This document shows, piece by piece, positions 1-5,633 of a DNA stretch of 8,845 nucleotides. The DNA is taken from assembly GCA_021798675.1 (NCBI GenBank), contig JAJZGE010000043.1:1-8845 (forward strand), written 5' to 3'. The notes below the pieces were generated by a model that had not been told where the DNA came from, searched no databases, and was given only the letters and a program-made list of their open reading frames with translations. Source of the stretch: Pseudomonadota bacterium (lineage in GTDB: Bacteria; Pseudomonadota; Gammaproteobacteria; Xanthomonadales; Rhodanobacteraceae). The position numbers and the translations under genes were made by a program. Positions within the stretch are counted from its first letter, which is position 1. Each line of letters opens with the position of its first letter.

Positions 1-504
1 GCCACCAAGGGCTATCCGCCCTCGGTCTTTGCGATGATGCCCGCGCTGGTCGAGCGTGCCGGCAACGATGCCGACGGGCGTGGCTCGATCACCGCGTTCT
101 ACACCGTGCTGACCGAGGGCGACGATCATCGGCACGATCCCATCGCCGATGCGGCACGGGCGATTCTGGACGGCCATATCGTGCTGTCGCGCGACCTCGC
201 CGAAGCCGGACATTACCCGGCGATCGACATCGAGGCGTCGATCAGCCGCGTGATGCCGGCGGTGGTGACGCGCGAGCATCTGCGCGCGGCGCAGCGTTTC
301 CGGCAGGTCTATTCGGCCTATCGCCAGCAGCGTGACCTGATCGCGGTGGGCGCGTACCAGAAGGGTTCCGATCCCCAGGTCGATCAGGCGATCGAGCTGT
401 GGCCGCAACTGCGCGGATTCCTGCAGCAGGAGGTCGACGAACCGATGACCCTGGAGGCGGCCATCGGGATGCTCGATACCCTCGCCGAGCAGGTGGTTGC
501 ATGA
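1..504 (+). CDS. fliI: Flagellar export ATPase FliI, C-terminal part (5' truncated by window)
   Basis: The frame is open from base 1 to the TGA at 502-504 and gives 167 residues. The protein is the cytoplasmic ATPase that, with FliH and FliJ, energises loading of substrates into the flagellar type III export gate. The visible part starts at the GYPPSVF segment and contains [29 protein letters not shown] and [14 protein letters not shown], all hallmark blocks of the FliI/YscN family. The Arg of ASISR (codon 247-249) lies where F1-type ATPases carry the arginine finger. Walker A and B lie upstream of the window. The loop GDDHRHDP looks about one residue longer than the usual GDD.NDP form, which is minor. 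The Met at 34 is internal, not a start. The stop overlaps the fliJ start as ATGA (501-504), implying translational coupling. Identity is certain from sequence; the coupling is inferred. Confidence 0.97.
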   Translation, partial: ATKGYPPSVFAMMPALVERAGNDADGRGSITAFYTVLTEGDDHRHDPIADAARAILDGHIVLSRDLAEAGHYPAIDIEASISRVMPAVVTREHLRAAQRFRQVYSAYRQQRDLIAVGAYQKGSDPQVDQAIELWPQLRGFLQQEVDEPMTLEAAIGMLDTLAEQVVA

Positions 505-926
505 ATTCCCGTGCCCTGCAATTGCAGCCGGCGGTCGACCAGGCCAGGCAGCGCAGCGAGGAGGCCCTGGCCAAGATGGCCATCCAGCAGCAGCTGCTGG
601 CCAAGGCCGAGCATCAACTGAGCGAATTGCAGCGCTATCGGCTGGAGTACGCGACAGCCAGTGACGGGGCATTGACGGTGGGCGCCCTGCTCAATCGGCA
701 GAGGTTTGTCGAACGCATCGATCAGGCGATTGCGCAACAGAGCGCTGAAACCGCCCGCCTGCAGCGTCAGTTCGAGCTGGTGCGTGGGCGCTGGCATCAG
801 GCGCACGCCCGCGAAAGTGCCCTGGCCAGTGTCGTCGAGCGCTACCACACGCAGGAGCGTGAGGCCGAGAGTCGCCACGAACAGGCGGAAAGCGACGAGC
901 GCATGCAATACCGGAGGTCACGCTGA
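501..926 (+). CDS. fliJ: Flagellar export chaperone/ATPase stalk protein FliJ
   Basis: 141 residues, about the usual FliJ length. The sequence is almost entirely heptad-like, rich in Gln, Glu, Arg and Ala ([19 protein letters not shown], then [20 protein letters not shown]), which predicts the antiparallel two-helix coiled coil known for FliJ. In the family FliJ sits in the centre of the FliI hexamer, contacts FlhA and helps recycle chaperones. The start at 501 is chosen because it overlaps the fliI stop as ATGA and begins the helical part; the frame stays open further upstream but only as a shadow of fliI. A purine-rich AGGTGG (491-496) lies just upstream. The call rests on position between fliI and fliK plus coiled-coil character, since FliJ sequences diverge strongly. 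The stop TGA (924-926) shares its last base with the next ATG. Confidence 0.93.
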   Translation: MNSRALQLQPAVDQARQRSEEALAKMAIQQQLLAKAEHQLSELQRYRLEYATASDGALTVGALLNRQRFVERIDQAIAQQSAETARLQRQFELVRGRWHQAHARESALASVVERYHTQEREAESRHEQAESDERMQYRRSR

Positions 927-1039
927 TGCTCGGAAAACGGCCTGCCGCCGCTGTGGAGCTGCCCGCGCACATGCGGCTCACCGGTCTGCCAATGCAACGC
1001 GCGCGCACCGGATTCCCTGAAGGAGGGTATGCATCATGA
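926..1039 (+). CDS. Candidate 37-residue small protein between fliJ and fliK
   Basis: An ORF of 37 codons exactly fills the fliJ-fliK gap. Its ATG (926-928) shares one base with the fliJ stop (TGATG), and its TGA (1037-1039) overlaps the fliK ATG (1036) as ATGA. A consensus Shine-Dalgarno, GGAGGT (913-918), sits 7 bases before the ATG, inside the end of fliJ. The product begins [18 protein letters not shown] and ends GFPEGGYAS; it is basic, with no membrane segment or motif that I recognise. Seen: the ribosome site and both overlaps. Inferred: the frame is translated, either as a real small protein or as a leader that hands ribosomes to fliK. A chance ORF is possible at this length in GC-rich DNA, but the strong ribosome site and double overlap argue for translation. 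Confidence 0.5.
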   Translation: MLGKRPAAAVELPAHMRLTGLPMQRARTGFPEGGYAS

Positions 1040-2091
1040 GCACCACCGCGGCGTTGCCCGCAGCCGTTGCCAGCCCGGTCGCCGCGGGGGCGCCTGGCGC
1101 ACCGCGCACGGGCGGCATGGGGGATTCGCGCGATCCGTCGGCAGCGGCAGGTCATTTCGATCATCAGCTGGATGCCGCACGGCAGCAGCATGATCTGCCG
1201 AAGGAGGCCGTCAGCACCCTGGCAGCGCACCCGCCGCCGGCCGTCACCGAGGAATCGGTGCCGGCGGCTCCTGATGCGCATCGGCAGGCCAGTGTTCCGG
1301 AGGACACGGCTGCCGCGGCACTGGCGGGTGCCATGCTGGCACTGCTCGGGTCGTCGGTGGCGGCAAGCGCCCCGCGCGCCATGACTGCGGGCATCACCAC
1401 TGCCGCCACCAGCGCCGCTGGCGGCGGACGGAAAGGCGAGGGCGAGACCATCGCGACCGATGCCAAAACGGCGGCGCCGCTGCAACCGGGTGACGCGGGC
1501 AGCCAGGTTGCTGCTGCCACCGGTGTGCTGGCGGCAACCGTCGGCATCCTGCCAGCAGCGGCAGGCGCCGCGAAGCCGCGGGACGTTTCAGCGCCGGATG
1601 CAGCGAGTGGCATGGCGCAGGCGGTGGCGCTGCCGGGACCGGGTGCGCATGCGGCGCCGCTGACGATGCATGTGCTGCAGTTGCAATCGCCGGTGGGCGG
1701 CCAGGCCTTCAGCCACGATCTCGGCCAGCAGGTGGCCTGGTTGGGTGGTCAGGATCTCAAGCAGGCGCGCATCCGTCTGCACCCGCAGGAGCTGGGCCAG
1801 CTTGATGTGAGCGTCAGCGTGACGCAGGGTCGGGTCGATGTCGTGTTCAGCGCGCAGCATCCGGCCGCCGTCCTTGCGGTACAGCAGAGTCTGCCCCAGC
1901 TCGGCCATCTGCTGGCCCAGCACGGACTGCAGCTCGGTCATGCCGAAGTGGGCCAGCACGAGCGCAGTGACCAGCGCCCGCACGGCGGGACGGCGTCGAA
2001 CGTTGCGGCCCTCGCGCATGCGGATGAAGCCCATGTCGACCAGCTGTCGCCGATACTTGGTGTGATCGGGCTGCTCGACACGTTTGCCTGA
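1036..2091 (+). CDS. fliK: Flagellar hook-length control protein FliK
   Basis: 351 residues. FliK is secreted during hook assembly, measures hook length and, through its C-terminal domain, makes FlhB switch from rod/hook to filament substrates. The first 200 or so residues are low-complexity Ala, Gly, Pro and Thr, as is usual for the poorly conserved, flexible FliK N-terminus. From about residue 211 the sequence becomes structured (MHVLQLQSPVGGQAF), and residues 246-254 read IRLHPQELG, the conserved L.P..LG core of the Flg_hook domain (PF02120), followed by V.V..G.VDVVFSAQH and a Leu/Gln-rich helix. The start at 1036 is preceded by AGGAGGG (1021-1027) with 8-base spacing. An ATG at 1029 is in another frame. 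The gene ends the upstream unit; about 450 non-coding bases follow. In the family FliK acts on FlhB, encoded later in this window. Confidence 0.94.
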   Translation: MSTTAALPAAVASPVAAGAPGAPRTGGMGDSRDPSAAAGHFDHQLDAARQQHDLPKEAVSTLAAHPPPAVTEESVPAAPDAHRQASVPEDTAAAALAGAMLALLGSSVAASAPRAMTAGITTAATSAAGGGRKGEGETIATDAKTAAPLQPGDAGSQVAAATGVLAATVGILPAAAGAAKPRDVSAPDAASGMAQAVALPGPGAHAAPLTMHVLQLQSPVGGQAFSHDLGQQVAWLGGQDLKQARIRLHPQELGQLDVSVSVTQGRVDVVFSAQHPAAVLAVQQSLPQLGHLLAQHGLQLGHAEVGQHERSDQRPHGGTASNVAALAHADEAHVDQLSPILGVIGLLDTFA

Positions 2092-2124
2092 GCGGCTGAG
2101 AAAAGGCCGCCCACCTAGCGCGAC

Positions 2125-2151
2125 CGCCGCCGAACACCCGTGCCGGCGGCG
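2125..2151 (+). terminator. GC-rich hairpin downstream of fliK (possible terminator, no T-tract)
   Basis: CGCCGCCG (2125-2132) and CGGCGGCG (2144-2151) are perfect reverse complements separated by 11 bases, starting 33 bases after the fliK stop. Position suits a 3'-end structure for the upstream unit. No run of T follows, so it is not a classical intrinsic terminator; it could stabilise the mRNA end or be chance in GC-rich DNA. Confidence 0.25.
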
Positions 2152-2286
2152 CGCTGCGGGCCAATCCGAGTCACCGGCTCACCCCCCCCTGTAGTGTCTG
2201 CAACGCCCTTGTCGCGCGCGCCCGGCGACGCCCTTGCTGCGGCGGACGAATTTTTCCCGGCCTCAGAGTGGCGGCGACCGGAGTGC

Positions 2287-2320
2287 CGGCATGGCGCGGC
2301 GGCGGCATCGAGCCATGCCG
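2287..2320. repeat. 9-bp inverted repeat upstream of the fliL promoter
   Basis: CGGCATGGC (2287-2295) and GCCATGCCG (2312-2320) are perfect reverse complements with a 16-base loop. It shares its last two bases with the next, larger inverted repeat (2319-2357), so the two stems compete only at the edge. Function unknown. Confidence 0.5.
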
Positions 2321-2357
2321 TCATCGCGACGCCCCGTCACGCGCCGTCGCGATGACG
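2319..2357. repeat. 13-bp perfect inverted repeat, candidate activator site region
   Basis: CGTCATCGCGACG (2319-2331) and CGTCGCGATGACG (2345-2357) are perfect reverse complements around a 13-base spacer. The centre is roughly 145 bases before the predicted fliL start site, a usual distance for sigma-54 enhancer sites. GTCAC occurs at 2336-2340 and 2357-2361, 21 bases (two helical turns) apart, and GTGAC at 2371-2375 and 2394-2398. FleQ sites in Pseudomonas use GTCA/TGAC half-sites, but with a short A/T spacer not seen here. The repeat is seen directly; the regulatory role is inferred and weak. A REP-like repeat is the alternative. Confidence 0.4.
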
Positions 2358-2456
2358 TCACGCCAAGCCGGTGACAGGCGTCAAGAAAGTGCCGTGACCT
2401 GCGCCGGCACCCACGCGGATCGCTGGAAACCAAGCCAGGTCAACGACTACACGCGA

Positions 2457-2472
2457 TGGCACGTGGTTTGCA
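2457..2472 (+). promoter_or_regulatory. Sigma-54 (RpoN) promoter for the fliL operon
   Basis: TGGCACG (2457-2463), four bases, then TTGCA (2468-2472) match the sigma-54 consensus TGGCACG-N4-TTGCA/T exactly. The invariant GG (2458-2459) and GC (2470-2471) are separated by the required 10 bases. The start of transcription should fall near 2483, giving a leader of about 60 bases before the fliL ATG at 2543. Sigma-54 with the activator FleQ drives this class of flagellar genes in Pseudomonas and Xanthomonas, and the promoter sits at the gap between units. Sigma-54 promoters need an enhancer-bound activator; candidate sites lie upstream at 2319-2398. Confidence 0.92.
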
Positions 2473-2542
2473 TTTGACTGCTCCAGGGCCTGCAGCGAGG
2501 GGCCTCACGCGAACAGAAACATCCATCCAGATCGAGGTTTTC

Positions 2543-3055
2543 ATGGTTGAGGACGAACAGGAGGAACCGGCGGCCGAGGTGCCGGTGCCGCGCAAGCGGC
2601 GCATGCCGCTGATCATCGGCGGCGCGCTGGTGCTGGCGCTGGTGCTCGGTGGGGGCACCTGGCTGATGTTGCGTCCCGCTGCCGCTGGCGGCAAAGGCGC
2701 CGCCAAGGCCAAGAGCGGGCAGCCGACGGAGAACAAGACCGAACTCTACCTGGCGCTGCAGCCGCCCTTCGTGGTCAATCTGCACGGGGATGACTCGGTG
2801 CGCTACCTGCAAGTGGGCATCACCCTGATGGCCCACGACGCCTCGGCCATCCAGGCGGCCCAGAATGCCGATCCGGTGATCCGCAATGCGCTGGTGCTGT
2901 TGCTCAGCAGTCAGGACAGCAAAAGCATCGGCGATACCGCCGGCCGCGAGAAGCTGCAGGCGCAGGCGCTGGCCGCGGTGCAGAAGATTGTGCAGGAGCG
3001 GCTCGGCCGACCCGGCATCAAGGCACTTTATTTCACCAGTTTCGTGATGCAGTGA
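2543..3055 (+). CDS. fliL: Flagellar basal body-associated protein FliL
   Basis: 170 residues, typical for FliL. A short acidic N-terminus (VEDEQEEPAAE) is followed by a basic stop (RKRR), one transmembrane helix at about residues 22-43 and a periplasmic domain containing LYLALQPPFVVNL, YLQVGITLMA and a C-terminal YFTSFVMQ, the pattern of the FliL family (PF03748). FliL surrounds or supports the MotAB stator at the inner membrane and affects torque and swarming. The ATG at 2543 is chosen over the longer frame from 2456 because that frame would start inside the sigma-54 promoter, while 2543 has GAGG (2534-2537) 5 bases upstream. It is the first gene of the fliL-led operon. A 16-base gap separates it from fliM. 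Confidence 0.95.
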   Translation: MVEDEQEEPAAEVPVPRKRRMPLIIGGALVLALVLGGGTWLMLRPAAAGGKGAAKAKSGQPTENKTELYLALQPPFVVNLHGDDSVRYLQVGITLMAHDASAIQAAQNADPVIRNALVLLLSSQDSKSIGDTAGREKLQAQALAAVQKIVQERLGRPGIKALYFTSFVMQ

Positions 3056-3071
3056 CCCGGATGCCGCGCAT

Positions 3072-4088
3072 ATGAGCGATCTGCTTTCACAGGACGAAAT
3101 CGACGCCCTGCTCAATGGTGTCGAAGGCGGCGATGTGGCCACTGGCAATGACGCGCCGGTGCCGGTCGATGCGGTGTTGTCGTATGACTTCACCCAGCAG
3201 GATCGCATCGTGCGTGGCCGTCTGCCGACGCTGGAGATGGTCAATGACCGCTTTGCGCGGTTCTTTCGCACCGGTGTATTCAATGTGCTGCGCAAGACCT
3301 GCGATGTCTCGGTGCTCGGCGTGAAGATGGTCAAGTTCACCGAATACGTGCATGGACTGGCGGTGCCGACCAATCTGAATCTGGTGCGCATCAAGCCGCT
3401 GCGCGGCACCGCGCTGGTGGTGTTCGAACCGCGGCTGGTGTTCACCGTGATCGACAATTTCTTCGGCGGCGATGGCCGCTATCACGCACGCATCGAGGGA
3501 CGCGACTTCACGGCGACCGAAAACCGCGTGATCCAGATCATGCTGGGCGAGCTGTTCGCCGCGATGACCGAAGCATGGGCGCCGGTGCTGGAACTGGAGT
3601 TCGAGTACCAGAACTCGGAGATCAATCCGCAGTTCGCCAACATCGTCAGCCCGACCGAGACGGTGGTGGTATCGCGCTTCCAGGTCGAGCTGGACGGCAT
3701 CGGTGGCGAGATCCACCTGACCATGCCGTACGCGATGGTCGAGCCGATCCGTACCCTGCTCGATGCCGGCGTGCAGAGCGATCGCGTCGACCGCGATGGC
3801 CGCTGGGCGGATTCCCTGCATGAGGAAATCCTGGACGCTGAAGTCGGGCTCAGCTCGCTGCTGCTGGAGGCCCGGCTCAGCATCGGCGAGTTCCTGCATC
3901 TGCGACCGGGTGACGTGATCCCGGTACAGCTGCCGGAGCTGACCACGGTATATGCCGAAGATGTGCCGCTGTTCCGCGGCTATTACGGCCAGTCCAACGG
4001 CCGCAATGCCGTCCGTTTCCACGCCCAGGCCAGCCGACGCGAGACACGTCCGGCGGCCGACCACTTCACTGGAAAGAATCCGCTATGA
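3072..4088 (+). CDS. fliM: Flagellar motor switch protein FliM
   Basis: 338 residues, normal length. FliM forms the middle layer of the C-ring, binds phospho-CheY and sets the direction of rotation. Residues 5-16 (LSQDEIDALLNG) are the CheY-binding EIDALL motif. The central CheC-like domain carries the GGxG motif as GGDG at residues 132-135, which contacts FliG. The C-terminal SpoA domain (about residues 250-318: LSIGEFLHLRPGDVIPV) dimerises with FliN. The start fits the conserved MSDLLSQDEIDALL; only a poor ribosome site precedes it, so translation may depend on coupling to fliL upstream. The stop overlaps the fliN start as ATGA (4085-4088). Nothing in the sequence looks unusual. Confidence 0.98.
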   Translation: MSDLLSQDEIDALLNGVEGGDVATGNDAPVPVDAVLSYDFTQQDRIVRGRLPTLEMVNDRFARFFRTGVFNVLRKTCDVSVLGVKMVKFTEYVHGLAVPTNLNLVRIKPLRGTALVVFEPRLVFTVIDNFFGGDGRYHARIEGRDFTATENRVIQIMLGELFAAMTEAWAPVLELEFEYQNSEINPQFANIVSPTETVVVSRFQVELDGIGGEIHLTMPYAMVEPIRTLLDAGVQSDRVDRDGRWADSLHEEILDAEVGLSSLLLEARLSIGEFLHLRPGDVIPVQLPELTTVYAEDVPLFRGYYGQSNGRNAVRFHAQASRRETRPAADHFTGKNPL

Positions 4089-4432
4089 ACCAGTCAGCCC
4101 ATGGCGCTTTCGCCGAATCGAGCGAGCGCGTTGAATCGACTGCCCTGCGTGGCGCGGCGGCAGAGGGTGGTGAAGTCAATCTCGACATGATCCTGGATGT
4201 GCCGGTCACGCTGGCGATGGAGGTCGGGCGTACCCGCATCAGCATCCGCAATCTGCTGCAGCTCAATCAGGGTTCGGTGGTTGAGCTGGATCGCGCCGCC
4301 GGCGAGCCGCTCGACGTGTTTGTCAACGGCACGCTGGTGGCGCATGGCGAGGTGGTGGTGATCAACGAGAAGTTCGGCATCCGTCTCACCGACGTGATCA
4401 GCCCGGCCGAACGTGTGCGCAAGCTGCGCTGA
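4085..4432 (+). CDS. fliN: Flagellar motor switch protein FliN
   Basis: 115 residues. FliN makes the lower part of the C-ring and docks the FliH-FliI export complex. After a variable N-terminus of about 30 residues, the SpoA domain (PF01052) runs from about 33 to 108, with LDVPVTLAMEVGRTRISIRNLL, GSVVELDR and the C-terminal VVINEKFGIRLTDVISP, all standard FliN blocks. GGAAAG (4071-4076) lies 8 bases before the ATG, and the start overlaps the fliM stop as ATGA. The stop TGA shares its final A with the fliO ATG. FliM and FliN form the heterodimeric SpoA unit of the switch, and the overlap suits balanced synthesis. Confidence 0.98.
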   Translation: MNQSAHGAFAESSERVESTALRGAAAEGGEVNLDMILDVPVTLAMEVGRTRISIRNLLQLNQGSVVELDRAAGEPLDVFVNGTLVAHGEVVVINEKFGIRLTDVISPAERVRKLR

Positions 4433-4821
4433 TGGGCACGCTGGCATTCCTGCTGGTGGCCCCTCCGGTGGCCGCGCCCGACCTCAATGTCGGTGGCGAA
4501 CTCGCGCGGGTGATACTGAGCCTGCTCGGTATCATCGCGCTGATTCTTGTCGCCGGCTGGCTCACTCGCCGGCTGCAGCATCGCCCCGGCACATCCAGCC
4601 GCCGCATCCGCTGCATCGAGACGTTTTCCGCGGGTGCGCGCGACCGCCTGTTGCTGCTCGACGCCGATGGCAAGCGGCTGCTGATCGGTATCGGCCCGGG
4701 CGGCATGCACACACTGCATGTCTACGAGGGGGTGGTGAGCGCGCCGGTTGAAGCGGCGCCACCTGCCGCGCCGCTGGCCGGATTTGCCGAACTGCTCGCC
4801 CGCTGGAAGCGCACGCCATGA
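4432..4821 (+). CDS. fliO: Flagellar export-gate assembly protein FliO
   Basis: 129 residues. FliO is a small membrane protein that helps FliP assemble into the export gate and is not itself needed for export once the gate is built. A weakly hydrophobic N-terminal stretch (residues 3-15) and a clear transmembrane helix (about 27-44, LLGIIALILVAGW) are followed by TRRLQ and a cytoplasmic domain with IRCIETFSAGARDRLLLLDADGKRLL and IGIGPGGMHTLH, the FliO family pattern (PF04347). FliO diverges strongly, so the call also uses position between fliN and fliP. No clear ribosome site precedes the ATG; the TGATG overlap with fliN suggests re-initiation by terminating ribosomes. The stop overlaps the fliP start as ATGA (4818-4821). 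Confidence 0.93.
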   Translation: MGTLAFLLVAPPVAAPDLNVGGELARVILSLLGIIALILVAGWLTRRLQHRPGTSSRRIRCIETFSAGARDRLLLLDADGKRLLIGIGPGGMHTLHVYEGVVSAPVEAAPPAAPLAGFAELLARWKRTP

Positions 4822-5633
4822 GCGTGGCAGTGCGCAGGTGGCTTCTGCTGGCGCTGTGGCTGCTGCCGTTGTGCGCGATCGCGGCTACGCCGGCAACCGG
4901 CGTCAGCATGCCGGCGATGCCCGCACTGACGATGCCGCAGTCGCTGGCATCGACGACCGGCATTCCCGTGCTGACCGTGCACAACGCACCCGGTGGCGTG
5001 CAGAACTGGACGCTGTCGCTGCAGGTGGTGGTGCTGATGACGGCGCTGACCGTGCTGCCGGCGATTCTGCTGATGATGACGGCGTTCACCCGCATCATCA
5101 TCGTGCTCGGCTTTCTGCGCCAGGCACTGGGGACACAGTCGACACCGCCGAACCAGGTGCTGCTGGGGCTGGCGCTGTTTCTCACCCTGTTCGTGATGTC
5201 GCCGGTGCTCAACCGGGCCTATGAGAACGGGGTGAAGCCGTACATGGGCGGCCAGCTCACCGCCGAGCAGGCGCTGCCGGCGGCGGTGGCGCCGTTCAAG
5301 CGTTTCATGCTCGACCAGACGCGGGATGCCGACCTGCAGCTGTTCACCCGGCTGGCGAAGGAGAAGCCCTATGCCAGCAAGGCCGATGTGCCGTTCAAGG
5401 TGGCGATGCCGGCGTTTCTCACCAGTGAGCTGAAGACCGCGTTCCAGATGGGCTTCCTGTTGTTCATCCCGTTTCTGATCATCGACCTGGTGGTGGCCAG
5501 CGTGCTGATGTCGATGGGCATGATGATGGTCTCGCCGATGATCATCTCGCTGCCGTTCAAGATCATGCTGTTTGTGCTGGTGAACGGATGGGCGCTGCTG
5601 CTTGGCACGCTGGCGGGGAGTTTCTACACATGA
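4818..5633 (+). CDS. fliP: Flagellar type III export gate protein FliP
   Basis: 271 residues. FliP, with FliQ and FliR, forms the helical export pore inside the MS ring. Residues 1-22 look like a cleavable signal peptide (basic VRRW, hydrophobic core, CAIA), a known feature of FliP. The family signature MMTAFTRIIIVLGFLRQAL spans about residues 86-104, followed by GTQSTPPNQVLLGLALFLT. Late membrane segments include MGFLLFIPFLIIDLVVASVL and residues 231-240 MSMGMMMVSP; the MMM matches the methionine gasket that seals the pore in Salmonella. GGAAG (4805-4809) lies 8 bases before the ATG. The stop TGA is contained in an ATGA whose ATG opens the unusual downstream frame. In most genomes fliQ follows at once; here a repeat element intervenes. 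Confidence 0.98.
   Translation: MSVAVRRWLLLALWLLPLCAIAATPATGVSMPAMPALTMPQSLASTTGIPVLTVHNAPGGVQNWTLSLQVVVLMTALTVLPAILLMMTAFTRIIIVLGFLRQALGTQSTPPNQVLLGLALFLTLFVMSPVLNRAYENGVKPYMGGQLTAEQALPAAVAPFKRFMLDQTRDADLQLFTRLAKEKPYASKADVPFKVAMPAFLTSELKTAFQMGFLLFIPFLIIDLVVASVLMSMGMMMVSPMIISLPFKIMLFVLVNGWALLLGTLAGSFYT

Larger units (their letters stand above)
2092..2542 (+). other. Intergenic region between fliK and fliL
   Basis: About 450 bases without a convincing gene. It holds, in order: a weak stem just after the fliK stop (GCGGC at 2092-2096 with GCCGC at 2106-2110); an 8-base-pair GC hairpin (2125-2151); a run of eight C (2182-2189); a direct repeat ACGCCCTTG (2203-2211 and 2228-2236); an isolated T5 (2251-2255); two adjoining inverted repeats (2287-2320 and 2319-2357); GTCA/TGAC half-sites (2336-2398); and a sigma-54 promoter (2457-2472). 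Short frames here lack ribosome sites and recognisable products. The layout fits the boundary of two transcription units. Confidence 0.8.

Noticed and set aside
2228..2255. Intrinsic terminator ending at the T5 run
   Set aside because: Only a 4-base-pair stem precedes it (CGCC/GGCG), with six bases between stem and T-run.
2456..2542. Longer fliL starting at ATG 2456
   Set aside because: That start lies upstream of the predicted transcription start and inside the sigma-54 promoter; the extra residues do not resemble FliL.
3061..3075. Four-codon minigene ATG-CCG-CGC-ATA-TGA overlapping the fliM start
   Set aside because: Too short to mean anything without expression data, and no ribosome site.
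3087..4064. Long minus-strand frame (325 codons) opposite fliM, and similar frames opposite fliP and flhB
   Set aside because: His/Gln/Arg-rich antisense translations typical of GC-rich genes; no ribosome sites or domains.
5601..5620. TGGCACG near the end of fliP as a second sigma-54 promoter
   Set aside because: The -24 half matches, but 10 bases after the GG there is GG, not GC, and no TTGC element.
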